The notes below the pieces were generated by a model that saw only the letters and a program-made list of their open reading frames with translations, did no database searches and was not told where the DNA came from. Source: Sinorhizobium shofinae (lineage in GTDB: Bacteria; Pseudomonadota; Alphaproteobacteria; Rhizobiales; Rhizobiaceae). Taken from it: 64,000 bases of DNA. Positions 1 to 9,082 of the stretch are shown here, one piece after another (within the stretch, counting starts at the first letter, position 1; each line of letters begins with the position of its first letter). The position numbers and the translations under genes are program-made. Location of the stretch: assembly GCA_001704765.1 (NCBI GenBank), contig MBFK01000121.1:27197-91196 (forward strand), given 5' to 3'.

Positions 1-402
1 GTGATGATTGTGCCAGCCGAAGTCGAGCCCCGCGTCGCGGAAGGGCTTGCCCGCCGCCTGCAGCCGCGCACCGAAGGCGCGCCAGCCGGCCGCATCGGTC
101 GGGCGCTGGTCGGGCATCAGGTACGGGCAATAGATGGCGCGGATGCCGAGTACCTTGGCGATCTGCAGGACCCGGACCGGATCCGTCTCGAGCATGTCGA
201 TCCCGAAATGCGCGGTCGGCATGGCGAGCCCATTGCGCTCGAGGCCGCTCTTGAAGCCCGCGATCTCCTCGTCGGTAAGCGACGCGTAGAGCGCGCCGTA
301 ACCCTCGACCTGGGTATAGCCGGCTTCACCGAGAGCGGAGAGCACTTCGGCAAGAGGCTGGAAGTTACGGGCGCTGTAGAGCTGGAAGCTGACGTCTTTC
401 AT
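1..402 (-). CDS. Sugar phosphate isomerase/epimerase, partial (C-terminus outside window)
   Basis: The minus strand reads from an ATG at 402 to the window edge, giving 134 residues beginning MKDVSFQLYSARNF with no stop. The start Q-L-Y-S-A-R and a later G-W-H-N-H-H are typical of the xylose-isomerase-like TIM-barrel family (AP endonuclease family 2 fold) that includes inosose isomerases and sugar epimerases; the histidines would be metal ligands. A good ribosome site (CGAGGAGATTTT) lies just upstream of the ATG. It follows the beta-mannosidase on the same strand with a 133-bp gap and is probably the last known member of the mannoside operon, where it could convert the released or imported sugar. 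The exact substrate cannot be read from the part seen. The family call is strong and the reaction is inference. Confidence 0.8.
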   Translation of the reverse strand, partial: MKDVSFQLYSARNFQPLAEVLSALGEAGYTQVEGYGALYASLTDEEIAGFKSGLERNGLAMPTAHFGIDMLETDPVRVLQIAKVLGIRAIYCPYLMPDQRPTDAAGWRAFGARLQAAGKPFRDAGLDFGWHNHH

Positions 403-535
403 CTAAAATCTCCTCGTGGGTTTCGTTGGAGCGAATTGCGGAAAATGCGAGCGGCGACGGCCAATGTGCTCGTCACTGGCACGACTTCCATGGCGGTGAG
501 CCACGTGTTCTCGCCGGGTCGCCTATCACCTCGGG

Positions 536-3016
536 TCACCCTTTTCCCTGGCAGGATTCGAGGTCGTAGGCGCCGAAGCGCGGCACATCACCCTCGCCGA
601 GTGGCGTCTCTGGCGTGAAGCGAATGACCTTGGATTGGCCGGCTGTCAGGTCGAAGGCATTGTCGGTATAGCGGCCCTCGACATCCGCCTCTATCGTGAC
701 GTGCAAGGCCAGACCCGCCGCACTGACCGTCACATCGAAGGAGCCGTCCGGCCGCGGCGCCGCTTCGAGCGTCAGTCCGGACGGCGTGAGATCAAGCGCC
801 TTGTAGGTGCCGTGGACGTAATGCCCCTCGCCGCGCATGCCGTTGGATGCCTCGAAGGTCCAGAAGAGGAGCACATCCTTCGGAATGTCGCTCGCGGCGA
901 TGGCGACAAGCGTCGCCGCCCGGTCCGTCGAGCAGGAGCCCATCGCGGCCACCAACGGGCGGCGGCCGCCGTCGAGCGAAACGAGGAAGGTCTCGAGTTC
1001 GATCGTCACTGGTTCGGGCGTGTCGTTCGCCACAGAGAAGACGATCTCCCGGCCGTCGGGCGTCGGAATGGCGGCGACGGCCACCGGCTGGAAAAAGCGG
1101 CGCGCCATGTAGTGCATCGCTTTCCAATGGCCGCCATAGTCGAGGCTCGACCAGGAGGCCACGGGCCAGGTGTCATTGAGCTGCCAGTAGAGCGTCCCCA
1201 TGCAATGGGGCTTCAGCGAGCGCCAGTAATCGACGGCCGTTCGGATCGCCAGGCCCTGCTGGATCTGACTCAGATAGACGAAACTCGGAAAGTCCTTCGG
1301 AAAGCGGAAGTAGCGGAACATCGTGCCGGCGATCCGCTCGTTTCCGCCGGCATTCTTCTGATGCGCCTCCATCACCGGCGAGGCGATGTTCAAGTCGCGC
1401 TCCTCGGCGAACTGCCGGATCACCGGCATCGACGTATAGGACTGGAAGCCGAATTCCGAGCAGAAGCGCGGTCGCACGGTCCGATAATTGTCAAAGGACT
1501 TGTTCTCGTGCCAGACGGACCAATAGTGCATATCGCCCGCACCGTCCGCATGCCAGGCATCGCCGAAGTCGAGATAACCGACCGAAGGGCTCGACGGCCA
1601 CCAGATCGCCTCCGATGAGGCTGCCTTCATCGCCGTCTCGACGGTTCGGTTCAGCCGATCATAGGAAACGAGGTAGCGGTCACGATCCTTGCGGCTCTCC
1701 TCGAACCAAGTCAGTGCTCCGACGAGTTCGTTGTCGCCGCACCAGAGTGCGATCGACGGGTGGGAAGCAAGGCGCTTGACCTGATACTCCACTTCCGCGG
1801 CGACGTTTTCGAGGAAGTCCGGCGTCGAGGGGTAGAGATTGCAGGCGAACATGAAGTCCTGCCAGACAAGCAGGCCGAGCCGGTCACAGAGATCGTAGAA
1901 CCAATCCGGCTCGTAAAAGCCACCGCCCCAGACGCGGATCATGTTCATGTTTGCGTCGACCGCGGAACGCAACAGGTCCTCGACGCCCTCCGGCGTGACG
2001 CGAGACATCAGCGCATCTGCCGGTATCCAGTTCGCGCCACGGCAGAAGATGTCGCGGCCGTTGATGCGCAGCGCGAAGCGGCTGCCGGCTTCGTCCTTGT
2101 CAGTAACGAGTTCGAGCATGCGAAAGCCGATCTGGCGCGTGACGCTCTCCTCGGGCGTTTCAACCTTGAGGATCGAGAGCGCCTGCTCACCGCTGCCGGC
2201 CGGCCACCAGTGCTTGGGCTCCTCCACGTTGAACACATGGGTGATGCGGGTCTCGCCCGCGGCAATGCTGCAGTCTAGGCGCTCGCGCACGCCGTCGAGC
2301 TCGAAGTGGATCGGCAGGATGCCCGGATCGCGGGCATAGAGCTGGACCGTCACCTGCAGATCAACCGACCCATCCTCCAGCCAGACCTGTCGCGTCGTGA
2401 CATGTTCGATCCGCGCCGTCTCCAGCCGGCAGAGCGCCATCGAGCCATAGACGCCGAGCGGGACGATGGCGATGTTCCAATCCCACCCGAAATGGCATTG
2501 CGGCTTGCGCAGCGTATTGCCGTTGGCAATTGGCGAGTTGCCGTCGTGATAGGGCACGTAAAAAGGCTGCGCCGCCTGGCGCCGTGCACCCTCTGCAATC
2601 GAGGAATGAAGCAGGACACGGATTCGGTTCTCTCCGGCGACAAGTGCCTGCGAAACATCGGGGCGATGGCGGCGGAAGCAATTGTCCGCCTGCAAAACGA
2701 GGCGATCGTTGACGAAGACCGAGGCGACAGTGTCGATACTCTCGAAATCGAGGTACCAGTGCCCTTCGAGATCGCCCGCATCGATGGAAACGGTACGCTC
2801 GAGCACCCAGTCCTTGCGTGCCACCCATTGGACGTCTGCCTCGTTCCGGCCGTGAAAGGGGTCGGCAATAATACCGGCCCGTTCAAGCGCGCTGTGCACG
2901 TCGCCCGGAAGCGCAATGGTCAGCGCGTGGCTGTTATCCACCGAAGCGAGCAGCCAATCGCCGGAAAGATCAATGCGGATGGCGTCGCGGTTGATGATTT
3001 CGGAAGGCATTCCCAT
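536..3016 (-). CDS. Beta-mannosidase, glycoside hydrolase family 2
   Basis: An 826-residue cytoplasmic enzyme (no signal peptide) expected to remove terminal beta-mannose from short mannosides. It has the GH2 layout: N-terminal sugar-binding jelly roll (about 15-190), immunoglobulin-like domain (about 200-300), TIM barrel (about 300-620) and a C-terminal beta region. The acid/base motif W-C-G-D-N-E-L is near residue 428 and the nucleophile motif C-S-E-F-G-F-Q near residue 520, both as expected for beta-mannosidases rather than beta-galactosidases. The length is normal. A second Met two codons in (MPSEIINRD) is an alternative start. It lies downstream of the ABC transporter genes on the same strand, so imported mannosides would be cut inside the cell. 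Family is confident; the natural substrate is inferred from the family and context. Confidence 0.9.
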   Translation of the reverse strand: MGMPSEIINRDAIRIDLSGDWLLASVDNSHALTIALPGDVHSALERAGIIADPFHGRNEADVQWVARKDWVLERTVSIDAGDLEGHWYLDFESIDTVASVFVNDRLVLQADNCFRRHRPDVSQALVAGENRIRVLLHSSIAEGARRQAAQPFYVPYHDGNSPIANGNTLRKPQCHFGWDWNIAIVPLGVYGSMALCRLETARIEHVTTRQVWLEDGSVDLQVTVQLYARDPGILPIHFELDGVRERLDCSIAAGETRITHVFNVEEPKHWWPAGSGEQALSILKVETPEESVTRQIGFRMLELVTDKDEAGSRFALRINGRDIFCRGANWIPADALMSRVTPEGVEDLLRSAVDANMNMIRVWGGGFYEPDWFYDLCDRLGLLVWQDFMFACNLYPSTPDFLENVAAEVEYQVKRLASHPSIALWCGDNELVGALTWFEESRKDRDRYLVSYDRLNRTVETAMKAASSEAIWWPSSPSVGYLDFGDAWHADGAGDMHYWSVWHENKSFDNYRTVRPRFCSEFGFQSYTSMPVIRQFAEERDLNIASPVMEAHQKNAGGNERIAGTMFRYFRFPKDFPSFVYLSQIQQGLAIRTAVDYWRSLKPHCMGTLYWQLNDTWPVASWSSLDYGGHWKAMHYMARRFFQPVAVAAIPTPDGREIVFSVANDTPEPVTIELETFLVSLDGGRRPLVAAMGSCSTDRAATLVAIAASDIPKDVLLFWTFEASNGMRGEGHYVHGTYKALDLTPSGLTLEAAPRPDGSFDVTVSAAGLALHVTIEADVEGRYTDNAFDLTAGQSKVIRFTPETPLGEGDVPRFGAYDLESCQGKG

Positions 3017-3090
3017 CGTCCATTCGTTGGCCGGCGGTTAGCGCCGGCTTTCTTCCGAGCCGAGGTCGTAAGCGCCCCGTCGGATGTCGG

Positions 3091-4176
3091 TCAAAGACGG
3101 TTTTCGCTTGAGGCGTCGAAGATCGAGGCAACGGCCATGTCAAAGGAGAGGTGCACCGTGCTGCCCGGAGGGTAGCGCCGTTGGCCAGCGATCCGGACGG
3201 ACATGGATTGGCCGGCGAGCGAAAGCCACAGGAGGTTGTCCGCGCCCATCGGCTCCTCGATGTCGACGACCGCCTGGTGCACCGCATCGCCGTCGCGCGC
3301 CTCATCGACCTTCACATGTTCCGGCCTTAGGCCGAGGACCACCTTCTGGCCGGGCTGCAGCCTCGTGCGAGTCGGATAGGACGTGACGTCGAAGGCAACG
3401 CCGCCGACACGAACGAAACTGCGGCCCTCCTTCGCTTCCACCTCGCCGCGGAAGAAGTTCATCGACGGCGAGCCGATGAAGCCGGCAACGAAGAGGTTCT
3501 CCGGCGCATTGTAGATGGTCATAGGATCGGCAAGCTGCTGGATGACCCCGCTCTTCATGACGGCAATGCGGTCGGCAAGGGTCAGCGCCTCGATCTGGTC
3601 GTGCGTGACGTAGATCATCGTGTTCTTTAGCGACTGGTGCAGCCGCTTGATCTCGACGCGCAGTTCGGAGCGCAGCTTGGCGTCGAGGTTCGATAGCGGC
3701 TCGTCGAAGAGGAAGACGTCGACGTCGCGCACTAGCGCCCGGCCGATCGCCACGCGCTGCCGCTGGCCGCCGGAAAGCTCCGACGGCTTGCGCTTCAGCA
3801 ACGGCTGGATCTGCAGGATCTCCGAGGCGCGCTTCACGCGCTTGTCGATTTCCGCTTGCGGAATTTTGGCGACCTGCAAACCGAAGGAAAGGTTCTTCTC
3901 GACGGTCATCTGCGGATAGAGCGCGTAGGACTGGAACACCATGCCGATGCCCCGGTCCTTCGGCTCCTCCCAGGTGACGTTGCGATCCTTGATGTAGATC
4001 TGCCCCTCGGAGACGTCGAGCAGGCCTGCGATGCAATTGAGCAGCGTTGACTTTCCGCAGCCGGACGAACCGAGGAGCACAAGGAATTCACCGTGGTCGA
4101 TGTCAAGATTGAGCTTGTCGAGAACCGTGACAGCACCGAAGTTCAGTGACAGATCCCTGACCGAAACACTTGTCAT
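3091..4176 (-). CDS. Sugar ABC transporter ATP-binding protein (UgpC/MalK type)
   Basis: A 361-residue ATPase of a carbohydrate importer. Visible motifs are Walker A G-S-S-G-C-G-K-S-T, signature L-S-G-G-Q-R-Q-R-V, Walker B V-F-L-F-D-E-P followed by L-S-N-L-D, and the switch histidine in V-T-H-D. The last ~120 residues (from about G-L-R-P-E-H-V) are the TOBE/MalK regulatory domain typical of CUT1 sugar importers. Its start lies 6 bp after the stop of the permease at 4183, so it is in the same operon. Proteins of this type can serve several permease pairs, so specificity is set by the neighbouring binding protein. Confidence 0.92.
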   Translation of the reverse strand: MTSVSVRDLSLNFGAVTVLDKLNLDIDHGEFLVLLGSSGCGKSTLLNCIAGLLDVSEGQIYIKDRNVTWEEPKDRGIGMVFQSYALYPQMTVEKNLSFGLQVAKIPQAEIDKRVKRASEILQIQPLLKRKPSELSGGQRQRVAIGRALVRDVDVFLFDEPLSNLDAKLRSELRVEIKRLHQSLKNTMIYVTHDQIEALTLADRIAVMKSGVIQQLADPMTIYNAPENLFVAGFIGSPSMNFFRGEVEAKEGRSFVRVGGVAFDVTSYPTRTRLQPGQKVVLGLRPEHVKVDEARDGDAVHQAVVDIEEPMGADNLLWLSLAGQSMSVRIAGQRRYPPGSTVHLSFDMAVASIFDASSENRL

Positions 4177-4182
4177 GCTTGC

Positions 4183-5124
4183 TTATCCTTTCACTGCACC
4201 GGCCGCGATGCCGCGGACAAAGAGCCGTCCGGAGACGAAATAGACGACGAGCGGAACGGCCCCCGTCAAAATCGTTGCCGCCATGTTGACGTTGTATTCC
4301 TTCACGCCCTGCACCGAATTGACGATGTTGTTGAGCTGGACAGTCATCGGATAATATTCGGGGCGGGTGAAGACCACGCCAAACAGGAAATCGTTCCAGA
4401 TGCCCGTCACCTGCAGGATCATCGCCACAACGAAGATCGGCAACGACATTGGCAGCATGATCTTGAAGTAGATCGTCCAGAACCCGGCACCATCGACGCG
4501 CGCCGCCTTGAAGAGCTCCTCGGGCAAACCCGCGAAGTAATTTCGGAACAGGAGGGTGAGGATCGGCATGCCGAAGATCGTGTGCACGATGACGAGGCCG
4601 GTCAGCGTTCCGTAGACACCCATTTCGCGCAGCACGATCACGATCGGATAGATCATCACCTGATAGGGAATGAAGGCGCCGATGATCAGGATGGTGAAGA
4701 AGAGGTCCGCCCCCTTGAAGCGCCAGTTCGCGAGCGCATAGCCGTTGACCGAGGCGACCGCGATCGAGATGATCGTCGAAGGCACGGTGATGCGGACCGA
4801 ATTCCAGAAACCGCGGGAGAGCCCGTCGCAGTTGAGGCCGGTACAGGCCTCGGCCCAAGCCTTCACCCAGGGTTCGAAGGTTATTTCAAGCGGCGGCGCG
4901 AAGATATTGCCGACGCGGATTTCCGGCATGCCCTTGAGCGACGTCATGATCATTACGTAGAGGGGCAGCAGGTAGTAGAGGGACACGACGATCAGCGTGC
5001 CGTAAATAATGATGTTACGGCGCGAGAGCCTCCTGCGCGGCTTGCGGCCGCGCGGGCCGGCGGCCAGCCTGTCCGGGGACGCGTCGTAAGCCGAAACCAT
5101 GCTGTTGCTGGCAATTTTATCCAC
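4183..5124 (-). CDS. Sugar ABC transporter permease (MalG type)
   Basis: An inner-membrane permease of the CUT1 sugar family with about six membrane segments. The EAA loop contacting the ATPase is visible as E-E-L-F-K-A-A-R-V-D-G-A. The open frame extends to 5178, but I place the start at GTG 5124 because it overlaps the stop of the upstream permease in the compact arrangement GTGGATAA, as expected for translational coupling; starting further upstream would add a non-conserved stretch overlapping the previous gene. That gives 313 residues. It works with the permease at 5117-6025, the ATPase at 3091-4176 and the binding protein at 6236-7471. Confidence 0.88.
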   Translation of the reverse strand: MDKIASNSMVSAYDASPDRLAAGPRGRKPRRRLSRRNIIIYGTLIVVSLYYLLPLYVMIMTSLKGMPEIRVGNIFAPPLEITFEPWVKAWAEACTGLNCDGLSRGFWNSVRITVPSTIISIAVASVNGYALANWRFKGADLFFTILIIGAFIPYQVMIYPIVIVLREMGVYGTLTGLVIVHTIFGMPILTLLFRNYFAGLPEELFKAARVDGAGFWTIYFKIMLPMSLPIFVVAMILQVTGIWNDFLFGVVFTRPEYYPMTVQLNNIVNSVQGVKEYNVNMAATILTGAVPLVVYFVSGRLFVRGIAAGAVKG

Positions 5125-6025
5125 GCTTGCGGCCTCCTCCGAATTCCAGATACGCCCACGGCACGATAATGATGGCAACGGTGACGAGCATCATGGTGGA
5201 GGCGGCGAAGCCCTGGCCCAGGTTCTGGGCGAGGAACATGTAGTCGTAGACGTATTTGGCCGGCACCTCGGAAGCGATCCCCGGCCCGCCACTCGTCTGC
5301 GCCACGACGAGGTCATAGACCTTGACGATGCCGCTCGCGATGATCACCAGGGTGGTGATGAAGACGCCGCGCATCATCGGGATGATGATCAGCACATAGG
5401 TCTTCCACATCGGGATGCCGTCGACCCGCGCTGCCTTCCAGATGTCCTCATCGATGCCGCGCAGACCTGCGAGCATCAGGCACATGACGAGACCCGTGCC
5501 CTGCCAGAGCGCGGCGATCAGGATGCCGTAAATAACGATGTCGGCGTTGTAGAGCGGATCGAAGGAGAAGCTCGTCCAGCCGAGCGACCGCACGATCGAC
5601 TGGATGCCGAATTGCGGGTTGAGAAGCCACTGCCAGACCAGCCCGGTCACGATGAAGGATAGGGCGAAGGGATAGAGCATGATCGTGCGGAACGTGTTCT
5701 CGAAGCGGATCTTCTGGTCCATCAATGCAGCGAGCACGAAGCCGATCACCAGGCTGAAGATCAGCGAGAAAAACCCGTACACCGCGAGGTTCTGGATGGA
5801 GATGATCCAGCGCGGTGCAGCCCACAGCCGCTCGTACTGGTCAAGGCCGACGAAGGAGAGGCGCGGCAGCAACTTTGAATTTGTGAAGGAATAAACGACG
5901 GTCCAGATGGTGCCGCCGAGGAAGATGACCACGGCTGTCAGGATCATCGGAATAGAGGCGATCTTCGCATTCAGGTTGCGCAGCCACTGGTTCGGTCTAG
6001 CCGAACCACGTGTTAGAGCCGTCAT
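5117..6025 (-). CDS. Sugar ABC transporter permease (MalF type)
   Basis: An inner-membrane permease with about six membrane segments and the EAA loop D-I-W-K-A-A-R-V-D-G-I. The frame is open to 6157, but the ATG at 6025 (MTALTRGSARPNQW) is chosen because an almost perfect Shine-Dalgarno, GGAGGAAAC, lies immediately upstream and the extra N-terminal residues are Arg-rich and unlike the family. This gives 302 residues. Its 3' end overlaps the GTG start of the second permease. It pairs with that permease to form the membrane channel of the mannoside/sugar importer. Confidence 0.88.
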   Translation of the reverse strand: MTALTRGSARPNQWLRNLNAKIASIPMILTAVVIFLGGTIWTVVYSFTNSKLLPRLSFVGLDQYERLWAAPRWIISIQNLAVYGFFSLIFSLVIGFVLAALMDQKIRFENTFRTIMLYPFALSFIVTGLVWQWLLNPQFGIQSIVRSLGWTSFSFDPLYNADIVIYGILIAALWQGTGLVMCLMLAGLRGIDEDIWKAARVDGIPMWKTYVLIIIPMMRGVFITTLVIIASGIVKVYDLVVAQTSGGPGIASEVPAKYVYDYMFLAQNLGQGFAASTMMLVTVAIIIVPWAYLEFGGGRKRG

Positions 6026-6197
6026 GTTTCCTCCTCCGGAACTGCGACAATTTCTGGCGATGGGCGGCACATGCGACGACCAAGCCGCGAGCGCCAAAAC
6101 CGACCACGGATCGTAGCCCCTGCCCTTCGTCTGCCGCTGCCGTCGACGCCGCCTCATGCGGCATCCGGCGCGGGTTTTAGGACGAGAGCCTGGGCAA

Positions 6198-6221
6198 CGG
6201 CCCCGCGCAGAAGCGAGGCCG
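6198..6221 (-). terminator. Intra-operon hairpin after the binding-protein gene
   Basis: CGGCCCCGC and GCGAGGCCG form a stem with one mismatch just downstream (minus sense) of the binding-protein stop. There is no clear U-run. Such hairpins between an abundant binding protein and its permease often stabilise the upstream mRNA or dampen read-through. The function here is inference. Confidence 0.4.
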
Positions 6222-6235
6222 TCAAGAGACCGCGA

Positions 6236-7471
6236 TCAATCCGCCGCCGCGATGATCTCCGCGAAGCGCTTCTGCGCGTCTTCGGGCGTCATGGACGGGT
6301 TCGCGAAGAACTCGGAGAAGAGGTCTTCCTTTTGCTTCTGGCTGTCTGGCGACAGAAGCTGGTCCGTAGCCTGGATCACATTGCCCTTGGCAAGAATGTC
6401 GAGACCCTTCCGCATGCAATCATTTGCTGCTGCGAGGTCCACGTCAGCGCGCACTGGGAGCGAGCCCTTCTTCAGGTTGAAGGCGACCTGCGTTTTGGGG
6501 TTCAGCAGAGCCGAGGCGAGCACCTCCTGCGCCTTCGACTTCTCCTCGTCCTCCAGCAACGGGAAATAGAAGGCGTCGCCTCCGGTCGAGATCACCTCGT
6601 TGACGCCGAGTCCGGGAAGGCAGGTGTAATCGACGCCGGCTTTCTGACCCGCGACCTGGAACTCGCCCTGCGCCCAGTCACCCATGATCTGGCCGCCGGC
6701 CTTGCCGGTGATCACCAAGTTCGTTGCCTGGTTCCAATCCTGAACGTTCGAGCCCTTCGACAGGCGGCGCGCGTCGTCGGCAGCCTTGAAGACCTTGGCA
6801 ATCTCGGGCCCGGCAGCCACTTCCTCGTCCTTCTTGGCAAAGACATTCTCGAACACGTCCTTGCCAGCGATCGCCACCATCAAGACGTCGAAAGCTCCGG
6901 CCGCCTGCCATGGCTGACCGCCGAGAGCCAGGGGTATAATACCGGCCTTTTCGAGGGCCGGTGCCGCAGCGACGAACTCATCCCAGTTCTTCGGTACGGG
7001 AACACCCGCCTTCTTGAAGGCGGCATTCGAAAGCCACAGCCACTGCCAGGAGTGGATGTTGACCGGTGCGCAATAGATCTTGCCTTCGATGGTGCAGGAG
7101 TCGAGCAGGCTCGACGGCTTGATGATCTCCTTCCAGTTCTCGCGCGTGGCGAGATCGGTGAGGTCGCGCATCAGGCCGGCCTGCACCAACTCCTCCGCCT
7201 GGCGTCCGTGGTTGAACTGGGTGGCGCCCATCGGGTCGCCGCCGGTAATGCGGCTGATCATGATCGGACGCGCGGTACCCCCGGAGCCGGCGATAGCACC
7301 GTCGACCCATTTGTTGCCGGTTGCGTCGAACGCCTTCGCCAATTCGGCAACCGCTGCAGCCTCCCCCCCGGAGGTCCACCAATGCGTCACCTCCAGATCG
7401 GTGGCATGAGCCGCACAAAACGGCAAGGCGACGGTTGCGGCCAAGGCGCCGGCCAAAGAACGTAATTTCAT
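6236..7471 (-). CDS. Periplasmic sugar-binding protein of ABC transporter (CUT1)
   Basis: A 411-residue solute-binding protein. Residues 1-23 form a Sec signal peptide (MKLRSLAGALAATVALPFC, cleavage likely after A-H-A) and the mature chain starts T-D-L-E-V-T-H-W-W-T-S-G-G-E, typical of the family that binds glucose, mannose or oligosaccharides. It is the first gene of the transporter operon, followed by two permeases, the ATPase and the beta-mannosidase, so the ligand is probably a manno-oligosaccharide or mannoside; this is inferred from context. Its ribosome site (GAGGAG) lies close to the LacI-type operator candidate at 7487-7500, so repressor binding would block early transcription. Confidence 0.9.
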   Translation of the reverse strand: MKLRSLAGALAATVALPFCAAHATDLEVTHWWTSGGEAAAVAELAKAFDATGNKWVDGAIAGSGGTARPIMISRITGGDPMGATQFNHGRQAEELVQAGLMRDLTDLATRENWKEIIKPSSLLDSCTIEGKIYCAPVNIHSWQWLWLSNAAFKKAGVPVPKNWDEFVAAAPALEKAGIIPLALGGQPWQAAGAFDVLMVAIAGKDVFENVFAKKDEEVAAGPEIAKVFKAADDARRLSKGSNVQDWNQATNLVITGKAGGQIMGDWAQGEFQVAGQKAGVDYTCLPGLGVNEVISTGGDAFYFPLLEDEEKSKAQEVLASALLNPKTQVAFNLKKGSLPVRADVDLAAANDCMRKGLDILAKGNVIQATDQLLSPDSQKQKEDLFSEFFANPSMTPEDAQKRFAEIIAAAD

Positions 7472-7486
7472 GAGTCTCCTCCCTCA

Positions 7487-7500
7487 CTGTAACGTTACCG
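7487..7500. promoter_or_regulatory. Candidate LacI-family operator O1
   Basis: CTGTAACGTTACCG contains the perfect palindrome GTAACGTTAC with the central CG step typical of LacI/GalR operators. It sits 16 bp upstream of the binding-protein ATG. It shares CTGTA-N-CGTTAC with the site at 7809. The likely ligand is the divergently encoded LacI-type regulator at 7980-9050. Confidence 0.6.
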
Positions 7501-7808
7501 TAAAAAACTTAGTTCAATCCATTTGCCGAAGCAACACTCACAACGGATAATTCAAATTAATTATTTGACTACAACCATGACATGTAGGTGACTATTGCCC
7601 GAACAGCTCCTTTGCGCCTTATCCGGATACCGTCACGGCTCAAGGAATTTGCAGTTAAGCTATTGTTTTACATTGATAAATACGTGAAGATAAAAGTCGC
7701 AACGACAGCCGCCTTTTCGCATGTGCAGCATGGAACTTCGAATAGGCGTGGTTCAACCCCCTGTTTATGCACTTCGCACCGCAGCAACGAAAAAGCTCGA
7801 CATTGCTA

Positions 7809-7822
7809 CTGTATCGTTACAG
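7809..7822. promoter_or_regulatory. Candidate LacI-family operator O2
   Basis: CTGTATCGTTACAG has perfect CTGTA/TACAG arms around a central CG and differs from O1 at only two positions. It lies about 160 bp upstream of the regulator start, in the 508-bp divergent region 7472-7979. Two sites about 320 bp apart would allow looping or autoregulation. Nothing else was recognised in the rest of that AT-rich stretch. Confidence 0.5.
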
Positions 7823-7979
7823 ATTTCAGGGCACGATTTAGCTCTGCCCCGATATGGCGAGTTCGGGCAAATCGTATATAACGCAGCAATTGGGCTAGGA
7901 GACGGGCTATCGCGAAGGTGCCGGCACCGCAGTTGCGGTTCGAAAACGGTCGCTTCGGAGGTCCCGAATAAGCGGGCTT

Positions 7980-9050
7980 GTGAAGAGCATGGAAGGCAGG
8001 ACAAGGAACAGGCCGGCGGCAGCGGCACCAACGGAGGGCAGCAGGCCGACATTGAAGACGATCGCCTTCATGACCGGGCTCGGCATCACCACCGTTTCCC
8101 GTGCACTGAAGGATGCGTCCGATATCGGCGCCGAGACCAAGGAACGGGTGCGGCTCGTCGCAAAGCAGATCGGCTATCAGCCGAACCGTGCAGGCGTGCG
8201 CCTCAGAACCGGCAAGACAAATGTCATCAGCCTCGTCTTGACGCTTGAGGAAGAGATCATGGGCATCACCAGCCCGATGGTCATCGGCATCACCGAAATC
8301 CTCGCCGGTACCCAATATCACTTGGTCGTGACGCCCTACAGTTCCACCAAGGATCCGCTCGGCCCGATCCGCTACATCCTCGATACCGGGGCAGCCGACG
8401 GCGTGATCATCTCGCGAATGGAACCGCACGATCCGCGCGTGACCCTGCTTACCGAGCGTCAACTGCCTTTCGCGACACATGGAAGGACCGAGATGGGGAT
8501 CGTGCACCCCTATCACGACTTCGACAACGAGCGCTTCGCCTATGAGGCCGTGCGCAGGCTTGTCGAGCGCGGCAGGCGCCGGCTGGTGCTGTTGGAGCCG
8601 CCGCCGCACCTCACCTTCCATTCGCATATGCGCACCGGCTTTGAACGCGGCCTCAAGGATTTCGATGCGGAGTCGGTAAGCTTCCACCAGGTCAACATCG
8701 ACTACAGCCTGGTCGCCACTCGCGACGCCTTTGAAAAGCTGATGCGTTCGGAAGAGGCCCCGGACGGCATCGTTTCTGGTAGCGGCTCCGGCGCGATTGC
8801 GCTGATCGCCGGGCTTGAAGCGGCGGGGAAGACAGTTGGAGAGGATGCCGACATGGTCTCCAAGGTGCCGAGCGACTTCCTGCGCTGGCTGCGGCCGGAG
8901 GTCATGACCATGTACGAGGACATCCGCCTTGCCGGCCGTGAGCTCGCCAAGGCTGTGCTCGGTCATATCGAAGGACGGCCACCCGAGACATTGCAGAGCC
9001 TCAGCCAGCCGGAGTTTCAGCCTCCGATGCAGAGATCGCCGAAAGTCTAG
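7980..9050 (+). CDS. LacI/GalR-family transcriptional regulator
   Basis: A 356-residue regulator. An N-terminal helix-turn-helix (P-T-L-K-T-I-A-F-M-T-G-L-G-I-T-T-V-S-R-A-L, about residues 23-45) is followed by the hinge (N-R-A-G-V-R-L-R-T-G-K-T) and a periplasmic-binding-protein-like effector domain. The GTG at 7980 and the ATG three codons later are both possible starts with weak ribosome sites. The basic N-terminal extension before the HTH is longer than in LacI itself but common in rhizobial members. It is divergent from the transporter/mannosidase operon and probably represses it until a mannoside-derived inducer binds; the two similar palindromes between the genes support this. Confidence 0.9.
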   Translation: MKSMEGRTRNRPAAAAPTEGSRPTLKTIAFMTGLGITTVSRALKDASDIGAETKERVRLVAKQIGYQPNRAGVRLRTGKTNVISLVLTLEEEIMGITSPMVIGITEILAGTQYHLVVTPYSSTKDPLGPIRYILDTGAADGVIISRMEPHDPRVTLLTERQLPFATHGRTEMGIVHPYHDFDNERFAYEAVRRLVERGRRRLVLLEPPPHLTFHSHMRTGFERGLKDFDAESVSFHQVNIDYSLVATRDAFEKLMRSEEAPDGIVSGSGSGAIALIAGLEAAGKTVGEDADMVSKVPSDFLRWLRPEVMTMYEDIRLAGRELAKAVLGHIEGRPPETLQSLSQPEFQPPMQRSPKV

Positions 9051-9082
9051 AGCGCCCGCCGTGCGTTCAAAGGACGCTCTAG
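9047..9082. repeat. Palindromic element at the 3' end of the LacI gene
   Basis: CTAGAGCG at 9047-9054 and CGCTCTAG at 9075-9082 are inverted, and the element begins inside the LacI stop codon. Similar CTAGAGCGC sequence recurs at 38559. It may serve as a terminator for the regulator gene, but there is no strong U-run. Confidence 0.45.

Noticed and set aside
3031..3052. GC hairpin between beta-mannosidase and the ABC ATPase gene
   Set aside because: Short stem without U-run inside a tight operon; too weak to call a terminator.
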